Shown one piece after another: positions 8,465 to 16,520 of a stretch of DNA of 64,000 bases. The notes under the pieces were generated by a model, which was given only the letters and a program-made list of their open reading frames with translations, did not search any database and was not told the origin of the DNA. The position numbers and the translations under genes were made by a program. Origin of the DNA: Robiginitalea biformata HTCC2501 (GTDB lineage Bacteria > Bacteroidota > Bacteroidia > Flavobacteriales > Flavobacteriaceae); contig NC_013222.1 in assembly GCF_000024125.1 (NCBI RefSeq), positions 372,001 through 436,000 of the forward strand, in the 5' to 3' direction. Positions within the stretch are counted from its first letter, which is position 1, and every line of letters starts with the position of its first letter.

Positions 8465-10249
8465 ATGAAACAATTCCTGTGCTCCCTGGCAGTCCTGTGC
8501 CTTTCGGTCGTTTCGGCCCAGGAAGATTTCCTGGCCAAGCAGTATTTCAACGACGGGGATTTTGACAAGGCGGTTGTGTATTACGAGAAGCTTGCGGAAA
8601 ACAACCCGAGACGGACGGACTACACGGAAGGCCTCGTGTTGTGCTACCACCAGCTGGAGGCCTACGACAAAGCGATCTCCTTTCTGAGCCGGCGCCTGGA
8701 GGAGGGCAATGCCTACCCGACACTCCTGATCGATATGGGGTATACCTACCTGCTTATGGATCGGCCGGAGGAGGCCGAAAAATGGTATCGCCAGGCACTG
8801 GAGACCATCGAATCCAACCCGAATTTCGGATATGGGATCGGGTTTAAATTTCAGCGGTATACCCTCCTGGATTATGCCCTGCAGGCCTATTCCCGCGCGA
8901 TGGAGCTCAACCCGGAACTCGATTTTAATTTTCAAATAGCCCGTATTTACGGGGAACAGGGACGTATCGGGGAAATGTTCGACGCCTATATGGACCTGTT
9001 GCAACAACGGGAGTCCGCCAAGGCGAATGTACTCCGGGTAATCGAATCCTTTATCGGTCCGGATCCGGAAGCCGAAAACAACCAGTTGCTCCGACGCGTC
9101 CTGCTTACCCGGGCGCAGAAAGACCCGGACCCGCTTTGGAACGAATTGCTCAGCTGGCTGTACCTGGAACAGGGGCAATACGCCAACGCGTTTAACCAGG
9201 AAAAGGCCATATACCGGCGCGTACCGGAGGTCCGGCTCGACCGCATGGTGAACCTGGGTCGCAGCGCGGAGGAGGCCGGGGCCGTTGAGGCTGCTGTCGC
9301 TGCATTTGAATTTGTGGTTGCCGAAAGCAACGACCCGGTAAGCCGGCTCAACGCACGCCTCCACCTGATCGATATCGGCCTGGCCGACAACCGGGAAAAA
9401 GACCTGCGGGAGGCCGAACAAGCCTACGAGGAGCTGATGGACGAATACGGCTATGCCGCTTCCACCCTGCAATTGCAGGTGGCCTATGCCAAATTCCTGG
9501 CCTTCCGCCTCTCCAAACCCGACCGGGCAATCCGCATCCTGAAAAACAGCCTGGACCTGCCGCTTCCGGAATATGCGGAAGGCTACGTAAAGCTCAGCCT
9601 GGGAGACATCCTCGTCTTTGACCAGCGGTTTAACGAGGCGCTCATCTTGTTCTCGCAAATCCAGAAATTGCTGAAAAACGACGTGATGGGGCAACAGGCC
9701 CGCTTTAAGGTTGCACAGACCAGTTTTTACAAGGGGGATTTTGACTGGGCGCTTACCCAGCTGAAGGTCCTCCGCAATTCCACGTCCCAGCTCATCGCCA
9801 ACGACGCCATGCAGCTCAGCCTGATCATTTCGGACAATTCGCTGGAGGACTCCACCCAGACCGCCCTGCGGAAGTACGCCCGGGCCGACCTGCTGGCGTA
9901 CCAGCAAAAAAACGCGGAAGCGCTCGCGGCCCTGGACGAAATACTGACCGGCCACAAGGGGGAGAAAATCGAAGACGAGGCCTTACTGATGCACGGCAGG
10001 TTGCTCGAAGCGGCCGGCGATTATTCAGGTGCCCTACTGAGTTATCGCAAAATCGTTGAGTTCTTTGGGCAGGACATCCTGGCGGACGACGCCCATTTTG
10101 CCATGGGGGAGCTGTACCGAACCCGCCTGGAAGACCCGGCCAAGGCCATGGAACACTACAGGGAAATCATCTATCGCTTCCAGGACAGTTACCACTTCCC
10201 GGAAGCCCGCAAACAATTCCGGAGGCTGCGGGGCGACCCCGTCAATTAA
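8465..10249 (+). CDS. Exported tetratricopeptide-repeat protein
   Basis: A 594-residue protein with a signal peptide (residues 1-19, VVSAQEDF after the likely cleavage site), so it should act in the periplasm or at the outer membrane. Degenerate TPR helices begin at once (AKQYFNDGDFDKAVVYYEKL, about 22-41) and recur along the chain, for example AISFLSRRLEEGNAYPTLL, AEKWYRQALETIE and ALLSYRKIVEFFGQD near the C-terminus. TPR proteins are scaffolds for protein complexes; no enzymatic motif is seen. The protein is conserved-looking and sits between serS and the DUF4286-rsmA-mgtE run. A role in envelope assembly or gliding machinery is possible but not shown. Confidence 0.88.
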   Translation: MKQFLCSLAVLCLSVVSAQEDFLAKQYFNDGDFDKAVVYYEKLAENNPRRTDYTEGLVLCYHQLEAYDKAISFLSRRLEEGNAYPTLLIDMGYTYLLMDRPEEAEKWYRQALETIESNPNFGYGIGFKFQRYTLLDYALQAYSRAMELNPELDFNFQIARIYGEQGRIGEMFDAYMDLLQQRESAKANVLRVIESFIGPDPEAENNQLLRRVLLTRAQKDPDPLWNELLSWLYLEQGQYANAFNQEKAIYRRVPEVRLDRMVNLGRSAEEAGAVEAAVAAFEFVVAESNDPVSRLNARLHLIDIGLADNREKDLREAEQAYEELMDEYGYAASTLQLQVAYAKFLAFRLSKPDRAIRILKNSLDLPLPEYAEGYVKLSLGDILVFDQRFNEALILFSQIQKLLKNDVMGQQARFKVAQTSFYKGDFDWALTQLKVLRNSTSQLIANDAMQLSLIISDNSLEDSTQTALRKYARADLLAYQQKNAEALAALDEILTGHKGEKIEDEALLMHGRLLEAAGDYSGALLSYRKIVEFFGQDILADDAHFAMGELYRTRLEDPAKAMEHYREIIYRFQDSYHFPEARKQFRRLRGDPVN

Positions 10250-10274
10250 ACCCCCGGGGAAACACCAACTCTAC

Positions 10275-10589
10275 ATGATCATTTACAATGTAACCATCAA
10301 CGTCGAAGATGCTATTCGCAAGGAGTGGCTCGAATGGATGCGCACCACCCACATCCCGGACGTAATCGCCACGGGCGCTTTTAAAAACGCGCGGATTTGC
10401 CGGGTACTCGTCGAGGAGGAGATGGGGGGGACCACCTATTCGGTTCAGTACCTGGCTCCGGATCGCCAGTCCCTAGAAGCCTATTACGGGGAACACGCGG
10501 CCAGGCTGCGGCAGGAAGTAACCGACCGGTACGGAGACCGTTTGGTGGCCTTCCGCACGGAACTTGAAATCATCAGCGAACACGAATGA
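10275..10589 (+). CDS. DUF4286 family protein
   Basis: A 104-residue protein starting MIIYNVTINVEDAIRKEWLE, typical of the small DUF4286 family found next to rsmA in Flavobacteriia. The frame is open further upstream, but family resemblance starts at the ATG at 10275, 25 bases after the TPR gene's stop. The fold is probably a ferredoxin-like alpha/beta dimer (NVTINVE at the start, TTYSVQYLA in the middle). Function is unknown. The position just before rsmA suggests co-expression with ribosome maturation, which is an inference. Confidence 0.88.
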   Translation: MIIYNVTINVEDAIRKEWLEWMRTTHIPDVIATGAFKNARICRVLVEEEMGGTTYSVQYLAPDRQSLEAYYGEHAARLRQEVTDRYGDRLVAFRTELEIISEHE

Positions 10590-10742
10590 CGGCGTCCCCC
10601 GCATACCGCTTTGTCCATGGCGCGCTACCCGATCCGGGGGTCCGGAACCGGGCATTCGGCTGTGAACCTCCGGCCGGAAATACCGCACCCGATGAGCAGG
10701 GATAGGGGCAAGCGGAGATCCCCGGCCAAAAAGGGAGGGGGC

Positions 10743-11576
10743 ATGGGGCGAAAAGGCGATACCCAGCGCACAACGGGGGTTCGCGCCAAAAAACACCTCG
10801 GCCAGCACTTCCTGACGGATGCTTCCGTCGCCATGCGGATTGCCGGAACCCTGAGCCCGGATGGTCCGCCCCGGATCCTGGAGATCGGGCCCGGCACCGG
10901 GGTGCTGACCGCTTTCCTGCTCAGGCGGCCCGTGGACCTGCTGGCCGTGGAACTCGACGGGGAATCCGTGAAGTACCTCCGGGAGGTTTTCCCTCTGGAA
11001 CTGGCTTCGGAAACGACGTCCTACAAGTCATTCGAGGTACTGCACGGAGATTTCCTGAAGCTCGACCTCCCCGGCCTCTTCGGCGGGAAACCCTTTGCGG
11101 TTACCGGCAACTTCCCGTACAACATTTCCACCCAGATCGTCTTCCGCGTCCTGGAAAACCGGGAGCGGATTCCGGAATTCAGCGGGATGTTCCAGCGGGA
11201 GGTGGCCGAACGCATCTGCGCAGGCCCCGGGAGCAAGACCTACGGCATCCTGTCGGTCCTGGTTCAGGCCTATTACCTGGCGGAATACCGCTTTACCGTG
11301 CCCCCGGAAGTCTTCGACCCCCCGCCCAAGGTAGAATCCGGGGTACTGCATTTACGCTACCGCACAGATACCCGGGCCGACTGGGATTACCAACACCTCA
11401 CCCGCCTGGTGAAAACCGCCTTCAACCAGCGCAGGAAAACGCTTCGCAACAGTCTTAAAAGCCTGCCCGTCCCCGATTATCTCAAAGAAGATGCTATCTT
11501 TGACCGGCGCCCCGAACAACTGGAAGTACGGGAATTTATCGCCCTCTCAAAGCGCATCTGGGATGACACCGTTTAA
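10743..11576 (+). CDS. rsmA: 16S rRNA (adenine1518/1519-N6)-dimethyltransferase
   Basis: A 277-residue KsgA-type methyltransferase that dimethylates two adenines in the 3' hairpin of 16S rRNA during 30S assembly. The sequence shows VRAKKHLGQHFLTD (family N-terminus, residues 13-26), the SAM-binding loop ILEIGPGTGVLTAFLL and the catalytic motif NFPYNIS. The frame is open back to 10611, but family members start only a few residues before KKHLGQHFL, so I choose the ATG at 10743, which is preceded by a purine-rich AAGGGAGGGGG; an ATG at 10692 is the alternative. The C-terminus overlaps mgtE by 14 bases and holds an mgtE promoter box. Confidence 0.95.
   Translation: MGRKGDTQRTTGVRAKKHLGQHFLTDASVAMRIAGTLSPDGPPRILEIGPGTGVLTAFLLRRPVDLLAVELDGESVKYLREVFPLELASETTSYKSFEVLHGDFLKLDLPGLFGGKPFAVTGNFPYNISTQIVFRVLENRERIPEFSGMFQREVAERICAGPGSKTYGILSVLVQAYYLAEYRFTVPPEVFDPPPKVESGVLHLRYRTDTRADWDYQHLTRLVKTAFNQRRKTLRNSLKSLPVPDYLKEDAIFDRRPEQLEVREFIALSKRIWDDTV
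11495..11502 (+). promoter_or_regulatory. Promoter box TATCTTTG inside rsmA, for mgtE
   Basis: An exact TAnnTTTG match lies within the last 27 codons of rsmA, ending 60 bases before the mgtE ATG at 11563. It could let mgtE be transcribed independently of the rsmA operon, for example in response to magnesium. Confidence 0.45.
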
Positions 11577-12915
11577 ACTCACCGACGAGCTGCTGGCGGA
11601 AATCCAGCAATTGATAGAAAACCGTCAGAACGATTCCCTGCGTTCGCTGATGGAAGAGGTGCACTATGCGGATGTGGCCGAAATTATCGACGAACTCCAC
11701 GAGGACCAGGCCACCTACCTGATCAAGCTGCTGGACAGCGAAAAAACCTCGGATGTCCTTACCGAACTGGACGAGGATGTGCGGGAAGCCATCCTGGGCA
11801 ACCTCTCATCCCAGGAGATCGCCGGGGAGCTCGCGGAACTCGATACGGACGACGCGGCCGACATCGTGGCGGAACTCCCCAAGGAAATTGTCCAGGAGGT
11901 CATCTCCAAGATCTCCGATCGCGAACACGCCCGCGACATCGTCGACCTGCTGCGATACGACGAGAATTCGGCCGGTGGACTGATGGCCAAGGAGCTCGTC
12001 AAGGTGTACGACCACTGGACGGTGCTCACCTGCGTCAAGGAAATGCGCCAACAGGCGGAAAACGTAACCCGGGTCCACTCCATCTACGTCGTCAACGACC
12101 AGGGCATCCTTATCGGCCGGTTGTCCCTGAAGGACCTGCTGACCGCTTCGACCCGCTCGCCGATCCGCGATATATATATATCCCACGTGGATTCGGTAAA
12201 CGTGAACGAAAAACCCGAGGAAGTGGCCCGGATCATGTCGAAATACGACCTGGAAGCCATTCCGGTGGTAGATGAAATCGGGCGCCTGGTGGGGCGGATT
12301 ACCATCGACGATATCGTGGACGTCATCCGGGAAGAAGCCGACCGGGATTACCAGATGGCGGCAGGTATCTCCCAGGATGTGGAAGCGGACGACAGCATCT
12401 GGGACCTGACCCGGGCCCGGTTGCCCTGGTTGTTCCTCGGCCTGATCGGCGGCCTGGGCGCCGCAGCCATCATGGGCGGCTTTGAGGAGATGATTGCCCG
12501 GCACGCCATCCTGTTCTTCTTCACCCCCCTGATTGCGGCCATGGCGGGGAATGTGGGCGTACAGTCCAGTGCAATTATCGTACAGGGGCTCGTCAACGAC
12601 GACCTGAAGGGGAGTGTCGGTAACCGGCTGATCAAGGAAATGCTCCTGGCCCTGCTCAACGGGGTGATCCTGGCCGTCGGCCTGCTGGTGTTTACCTGGA
12701 TCTGGAAAGGGAGCTTCCCCACGGCCCTGGCCATTTCCATCTCCCTGATCGCGGTGATTGTCGTAGCCGGCGTCATCGGCACATTTACCCCGCTCTTTTT
12801 ACACAAACGCGGCATCGACCCGGCCATTGCAACCGGGCCTTTCATCACCACGAGCAACGACATCTTCGGCATCCTGATCTATTTTTGGATCGCCCGGTTT
12901 GTGCTTGGGATTTAG
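11563..12915 (+). CDS. mgtE: Magnesium transporter MgtE
   Basis: A 450-residue magnesium channel. The N-terminal helical MgtE-N domain (about 1-130, with many acidic residues, for example ADVAEIIDELHEDQAT and LDTDDAADIVAELP) is followed by two CBS domains (about 135-255, ending VDEIGRLVGRITIDDIVDVI) and five transmembrane helices (about 290-450, LPWLFLGLIGGLGAAAI to FGILIYFWIARFVLGI). The pore-helix motif GNVGVQSSAIIVQGL is present. In this family the cytosolic domains sense magnesium and gate the channel. The start is the ATG at 11563, overlapping rsmA by 14 bases. Confidence 0.96.
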   Translation: MTPFKLTDELLAEIQQLIENRQNDSLRSLMEEVHYADVAEIIDELHEDQATYLIKLLDSEKTSDVLTELDEDVREAILGNLSSQEIAGELAELDTDDAADIVAELPKEIVQEVISKISDREHARDIVDLLRYDENSAGGLMAKELVKVYDHWTVLTCVKEMRQQAENVTRVHSIYVVNDQGILIGRLSLKDLLTASTRSPIRDIYISHVDSVNVNEKPEEVARIMSKYDLEAIPVVDEIGRLVGRITIDDIVDVIREEADRDYQMAAGISQDVEADDSIWDLTRARLPWLFLGLIGGLGAAAIMGGFEEMIARHAILFFFTPLIAAMAGNVGVQSSAIIVQGLVNDDLKGSVGNRLIKEMLLALLNGVILAVGLLVFTWIWKGSFPTALAISISLIAVIVVAGVIGTFTPLFLHKRGIDPAIATGPFITTSNDIFGILIYFWIARFVLGI

Positions 12916-12952
12916 ACGGGGCCTCCCGTTTCGCAAATGCCCGGAATCTTCT

Positions 12953-12960
12953 GTATCTTG
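12953..12960 (+). promoter_or_regulatory. Probable promoter box TATCTTGG before the dehydrogenase gene
   Basis: TATCTTGG differs from TAnnTTTG at one position and stands 32 bases before the ATG at 12993. It lies downstream of the mgtE stop, in a short gap otherwise without features. Confidence 0.35.
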
Positions 12961-12992
12961 GTCCCCTTCCGGACCCACGTAACTGCAATGCG

Positions 12993-13940
12993 ATGAAAAA
13001 AGTTCTGCACCTGGACGAAAACCACCCGCTGCTCGAGGAAGGCCTGGCGGCCCTGGGGTTCAAAAACCACAGGGACCACACCGGTACCCGGCAGGAAATC
13101 CTGGAAAAAATCGGGGCATACCACGGCATCATTATCCGCAGCAGGCTCCCCGTCGACAGGGAATTGCTGGACCGGGCCAAAAACCTGGAATTCATTGGGC
13201 GGGTAGGTGCCGGCCTGGAAAACATCGATACCCGGGCGGCGGGCGAACGGGGCATTTTCCTGGCTGCCGCACCCGAGGGCAACCGCAACGCAGTAGGCGA
13301 ACACGCCCTGGGCATGCTCCTCTCCCTGATGAACAAATTGCACACGGCCGATGCCGAGGTCCGGGAAGGCCGGTGGCGACGGGAGGCAAACCGGGGTGTG
13401 GAACTCGACGGCAAGACCGTGGGCATCATCGGCTACGGCAATACGGGCCAGGCCTTTGCGCGCAAACTCCGGGGTTTTGACGTACAGACCCTTTGTTATG
13501 ATATCGTGGGGGGCGTGGGCAACGGGGATGCCCGCCAGGTAGGGATGCCGGAATTGATGCAGCACGCCGACGTGGTCAGCCTCCACGTGCCGGAAACGCC
13601 GGAAACCATCGGGATGGTCGATGCCGGATTCCTGGGCGGTTTCGCAAAACCCATCTGGCTCCTCAACACGGCCCGCGGCAAATGCGTCCGGACCGGCGAC
13701 CTGGTGGATGCCCTGCGGACCGGTCGGGTTTTGGGCGCCGGCCTCGATGTCCTGGAATACGAGAAATCCTCCTTTGAATCCCTCTTCGGAGAGGACGGCA
13801 TGCCCCCGGACATGCAAGAGCTGATCCGGTCTCCCCGGGTCCTGCTGAGCCCGCACGTGGCGGGGTGGACTGTGGAGAGCAAGGAAAAGTTGGCTGCCAC
13901 CATTGTGCGAAAAATCAAGGAGCATTACCAGGGAAAGTGA
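12993..13940 (+). CDS. D-2-hydroxyacid dehydrogenase (phosphoglycerate dehydrogenase-like)
   Basis: A 315-residue NAD-dependent D-isomer 2-hydroxyacid dehydrogenase. The N-terminal substrate lobe has IIIRSRLPVDRELLD and FIGRVGAGLENIDT. The Rossmann lobe has VGIIGYGNTGQAFARKL (about 146-162). Catalytic residues are visible as Arg in LNTARGKCVRTGDL, Glu in the following helix and His in LLSPHVAGWT. The length fits SerA-like enzymes without a regulatory ACT domain, so the step may be 3-phosphoglycerate to 3-phosphohydroxypyruvate in serine synthesis, but the substrate cannot be fixed from sequence. The start is the ATG at 12993 (MKKVLHLDENHP); an upstream extension to 12885 overlaps mgtE and is unlikely. 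Confidence 0.9.
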   Translation: MKKVLHLDENHPLLEEGLAALGFKNHRDHTGTRQEILEKIGAYHGIIIRSRLPVDRELLDRAKNLEFIGRVGAGLENIDTRAAGERGIFLAAAPEGNRNAVGEHALGMLLSLMNKLHTADAEVREGRWRREANRGVELDGKTVGIIGYGNTGQAFARKLRGFDVQTLCYDIVGGVGNGDARQVGMPELMQHADVVSLHVPETPETIGMVDAGFLGGFAKPIWLLNTARGKCVRTGDLVDALRTGRVLGAGLDVLEYEKSSFESLFGEDGMPPDMQELIRSPRVLLSPHVAGWTVESKEKLAATIVRKIKEHYQGK

Positions 13941-13987
13941 TTCCCGGCGCCTCCCGCGGTTTACCCTGCATTTTATATCTTTCCCAT

Positions 13988-14407
13988 ATGTGGCGGACCA
14001 TTTGGATTTTCTCGGCCCTGGCTCTGGCAGTATGGATCCTGCTGCGCATTGGCCGTCTGGGGTACTATAGCGGGACCACTGACCCGGAATGGATATTCGG
14101 CAGCCTGGCCGTGCTATTCCTGCTGATCGGCATGGGATTGCAGCGGCATGCCCGCCCGAAACCCCCGTCCCGGGAAGCCGACCAACGGAAAATCCGCCAG
14201 CTCGGGCTCACCCCCAGGGAATGCGAAGTGCTCCTCCCCCTCTGCAAGGGTTTGTCCAATCGGGAAATTGCAGACGAACTCCACATCTCCGAAAGCACGG
14301 TGAAAACCCATGTTTCCAACCTGCTGGTTAAACTCGATGTCCGGCGCCGCACCCAGGTTATCCGCAAGGCCCGGGCGCTGAATCTCCTCCCCGAAGGCAG
14401 CGCATAA
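13988..14407 (+). CDS. Membrane-anchored LuxR-type HTH regulator
   Basis: A 139-residue protein with two hydrophobic helices (about residues 5-22 and 36-54), then a cytosolic GerE/LuxR HTH (about 74-135) with GLTPRECEVLLPLCKGLSN, ADELHISESTVKTHVSNL and LDVRRRTQVIRKA. No receiver or ligand domain is present, so activity may depend on membrane state or a partner. The start is the ATG at 13988; an upstream extension overlaps the dehydrogenase gene. A TATCTTTC near-match promoter box lies just before. It stands at the head of a run of small genes (DUF4199, DUF1801, VOC, TM2) that it might control, which is an inference. Confidence 0.85.
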   Translation: MWRTIWIFSALALAVWILLRIGRLGYYSGTTDPEWIFGSLAVLFLLIGMGLQRHARPKPPSREADQRKIRQLGLTPRECEVLLPLCKGLSNREIADELHISESTVKTHVSNLLVKLDVRRRTQVIRKARALNLLPEGSA

Positions 14408-14507
14408 ATTTCCGGGTCGGAAGGCCCAAAGGATAAAATTGGTACTTTAGTATGAAGCCCACTCCCCCCGGGCCGGGTATTTTTATACCAACCTAAAACC
14501 AGAACCC

Positions 14508-15032
14508 ATGAAAAAGACAATCATCCGGTACGGCCTTTACGGGGGCACGGTCATTTGCGTACTCTTCCTGCTGAGCCTTTACCTGGCCGACGGCCTGGAT
14601 TTTGGCGCCCAGGAAGTGATCGGGTACGCCTCCATGGTGGTGGCCCTCAGTTTTGTGTATTTCGGGATCCGGCATTTCCGGGACCGCGAAAACAGCGGTA
14701 CCCTGAACTTTGGAGCCGGGCTGAAAATCGGCCTGGGCATCAGCCTGATCACCGCCCTGATGTTCGGAATCCTGGACGTGATCTATGTAAAGTATATGAA
14801 CCCGGATTTTATGGAGACCTATTACGCCTCCGTCCTGGCCGACCTGGAAGCCTCCCTGCCCGAATCCGAATTCCAGGAGCGCGCCCGGGCCATGGAGGCG
14901 GAAAAGGAACTGTTTACCAACCCCCTGATGAATTTCTTCCTGATGTTTATCACGGTCTTCCTCATCGGGTTGATCATGAGTATTATATCCGCACAGATCC
15001 TGAAACGAAAGCCTTCGACGGCGACATCCTGA
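14508..15032 (+). CDS. DUF4199 membrane protein
   Basis: A 174-residue protein with four predicted transmembrane segments (about 7-27, 35-53, 70-95 and 142-164) and a soluble loop between helices 3 and 4 (METYYASVLADLEASLPESE). This layout and the opening MKKTIIRYGLYGG fit the Bacteroidota DUF4199 family, whose function is unknown. The last nine codons (KRKPSTATS) fall in a 29-bp tandem duplication, discussed separately, so the C-terminus appears recently altered. Confidence 0.85.
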   Translation: MKKTIIRYGLYGGTVICVLFLLSLYLADGLDFGAQEVIGYASMVVALSFVYFGIRHFRDRENSGTLNFGAGLKIGLGISLITALMFGILDVIYVKYMNPDFMETYYASVLADLEASLPESEFQERARAMEAEKELFTNPLMNFFLMFITVFLIGLIMSIISAQILKRKPSTATS

Positions 15033-15055
15033 AACCAAAGCCTTCGACGGCGACA
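14998..15055. repeat. 29-bp tandem duplication at the end of the DUF4199 gene
   Basis: Two adjacent 29-base copies at 14998-15026 and 15027-15055 differ at a single base (CGAAAG against CCAAAG); the first bases of a third copy (TCCTGAAA) follow. Because 29 is not a multiple of three, the second copy is read in another frame; the in-frame TGA of the gene lies at the start of the second copy. Confidence 0.9.
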
Positions 15056-15091
15056 TCCTGAAAACCGACAACAACCAAAAATATACCCGCC

Positions 15092-15547
15092 ATGCAATAC
15101 GAGGCAACCAGTGCAGACGACTACATTTCCCAGCTGCCGGAGGAGCGCCGGGAACCCGTCTCCAGACTTCGGGAAACCATCCGGACCCACCTGCCGGAAG
15201 GATTTGAGGAATCCATCAGTTATGGGATGATCGGATACGTGGTGCCCCATGCCCGCTACCCGGATGGCTACCACTGCAACCCGGAACTCCCGTTGCCCTT
15301 TATGAGCCTCGCCAGCCAAAAGAACTACATCGCCGTCTACCACAGCGGGATCTACGCGGACCCCGAACTCAACCAGTGGTTCCTGGACCGGTACAGGGCC
15401 CTGGATATCGGAAAGCCGGATATGGGCAAGAGTTGTATCCGCTTCCGGAAACCCGATAAAATACCCTATGGGCTCATCGGGGAACTCTGTGAAAAAATGG
15501 AGGTGGAGGATTGGGTTCGCATGTACGAAAAAGCAATAAAAAAATAA
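15092..15547 (+). CDS. DUF1801 domain protein
   Basis: A 151-residue cytosolic protein of the YdhG/DUF1801 type. Typical features are the N-terminal helix (ADDYISQLPEERREPVSRLRE, here given as ADDYISQLPEERREPVSRL), the segment EESISYGMIGYVVP and the core LASQKNYIAVYHSGIY. Members bind frataxin-like folds or act in unknown small-molecule processes; no catalytic residues are defined. Thirty-six bases separate it from the preceding repeat and 12 bases from the VOC gene after it, so DUF1801 and VOC look co-transcribed. Confidence 0.85.
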   Translation: MQYEATSADDYISQLPEERREPVSRLRETIRTHLPEGFEESISYGMIGYVVPHARYPDGYHCNPELPLPFMSLASQKNYIAVYHSGIYADPELNQWFLDRYRALDIGKPDMGKSCIRFRKPDKIPYGLIGELCEKMEVEDWVRMYEKAIKK

Positions 15548-15559
15548 ATAAGAGCAATC

Positions 15560-15949
15560 ATGGAGAAGCGAGTAACCGGCCTGGGAGGGTTTTTCTTTAA
15601 AACCAAAGACCCGGACCATATCAAGGAATGGTATAAAAAACATCTGGGGATTCCCACGGACAACTACGGGTGGACCTTCTGGTGGAAAGACGAGAACGGC
15701 AGGGATTGCAGTACCCAGTGGAGTCCCTTTAAAATGGACACAAAGTACTTTGAGCCAAGCGAAAAACCCTTTATGATGAATTTCCGGGTGGAAAACCTCC
15801 GCGAGCTCCTGGCCGCGTTACGGGAAGAAGGTGTACAGGTGGTGGGTGAGATAGAAGAATACGACTACGGGAAATTCGGCTGGATCCTGGACCCGGAAGG
15901 CAATAAAATAGAACTCTGGGAACCTGTGGATTCCGCATTTCTGGAATAA
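15560..15949 (+). CDS. VOC-superfamily (glyoxalase-like) protein
   Basis: A 129-residue single-domain protein of two beta-alpha-beta-beta-beta units. The first begins GLGGFFFKTKDPDHIKEWY and the second MNFRVENLRELLAALREEG, ending with FGWILDPEGNKIELWEP, the usual glyoxalase/bleomycin-resistance closing motif with a metal-ligand glutamate. It may be a lyase, dioxygenase or binding protein; substrate is unknown. It is 12 bases downstream of the DUF1801 gene. Confidence 0.88.
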   Translation: MEKRVTGLGGFFFKTKDPDHIKEWYKKHLGIPTDNYGWTFWWKDENGRDCSTQWSPFKMDTKYFEPSEKPFMMNFRVENLRELLAALREEGVQVVGEIEEYDYGKFGWILDPEGNKIELWEPVDSAFLE

Positions 15950-15995
15950 GGAATAATTTGCTACATTGGTGATACTAAAACCAACACCAATTACC

Positions 15996-16397
15996 ATGTC
16001 AGACGAAAATAAAGATTTCGGGGATAAGGCCCGGGAAGCCGGCGAAGATGCAAAAAAAGCTGCCGGAGATTTTAAAAGCGAAGCCAAGAAAACCGCCGAC
16101 GAATTCAAGGAAGGCCTCAACAGCGCCGGGGGGGAGAACAAAAAAATCCTGGCCGGGATACTCGCCATTGTGCTGGGCTCCCTGGGCGTGCATAAGTTTA
16201 TCCTCGGATACCAGAAAGAGGGGATTATCCTCCTGGTGGTCACGGTCATCGGCATGGTGCTGACCTGTATCGGCGTGGGCATCTTTGTGGTTTGGGCCAC
16301 CGGCCTGATCGGACTCATCGAGGGCGTCATCTACCTGACCAAAAGCGACGAGGAGTTCTACAATACCTACCAGGTGGGGAAAAAGCCCTGGTTTTAA
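15996..16397 (+). CDS. TM2 domain protein
   Basis: A 133-residue protein with a charged, lysine/glutamate-rich N-terminal helix (residues 1-50, DKAREAGEDAKKAAGDFKSE), then a TM2 domain: KKILAGILAIVLGSLGVHKF, a short loop with LGYQKEG and a second helix pair ending VVWATGLIGLIEGVIYL. The TM2 motif 'G.LG.HKF..G....G' is clear. Function is unknown. I start at the ATG at 15996; an upstream in-frame GTG or ATG would lie before a likely leader. It is followed by a strong terminator, so it closes the run of small genes beginning at 13988. Confidence 0.88.
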   Translation: MSDENKDFGDKAREAGEDAKKAAGDFKSEAKKTADEFKEGLNSAGGENKKILAGILAIVLGSLGVHKFILGYQKEGIILLVVTVIGMVLTCIGVGIFVVWATGLIGLIEGVIYLTKSDEEFYNTYQVGKKPWF

Positions 16398-16445
16398 GGG
16401 AAATCCGCACGGGTCCGGAGATAACCCCTTCTTTGGAAAAACGAA

Positions 16446-16480
16446 AAAAGCCGAAAAACACACTTCGGCTTTTATTTTTA
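16446..16480 (+). terminator. Intrinsic terminator after the TM2 gene
   Basis: AAAAGCCGAA (16446-16455) pairs with TTCGGCTTTT (16464-16473) around an 8-base loop, followed by a T-rich run to 16479. It separates the preceding genes from the arsenic cassette. Confidence 0.8.
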
Positions 16481-16487
16481 ATCTTAT

Positions 16488-16505
16488 TATCGTAATATTG
16501 CGATA
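16488..16505. promoter_or_regulatory. Candidate ArsR operator dyad
   Basis: TATCGTAATATTGCGATA is an 18-bp inverted repeat with one mismatched pair, 16 bases before the arsR ATG. Its position and AT-rich centre fit an autoregulatory site for the ArsR-family repressor encoded just downstream. Confidence 0.55.
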
Positions 16506-16520
16506 TATAAATTGTAAAAC

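Noticed and set aside
8435..9955. A 506-codon minus-strand frame across the TPR gene
   Set aside because: The plus strand has signal peptide, TPR pattern and promoter box; the minus frame is a shadow.
10611..10742. N-terminal extension of RsmA back to 10611
   Set aside because: Family members start a few residues before KKHLGQHFL; the extension is Arg/Pro/Gly-rich and without similarity.
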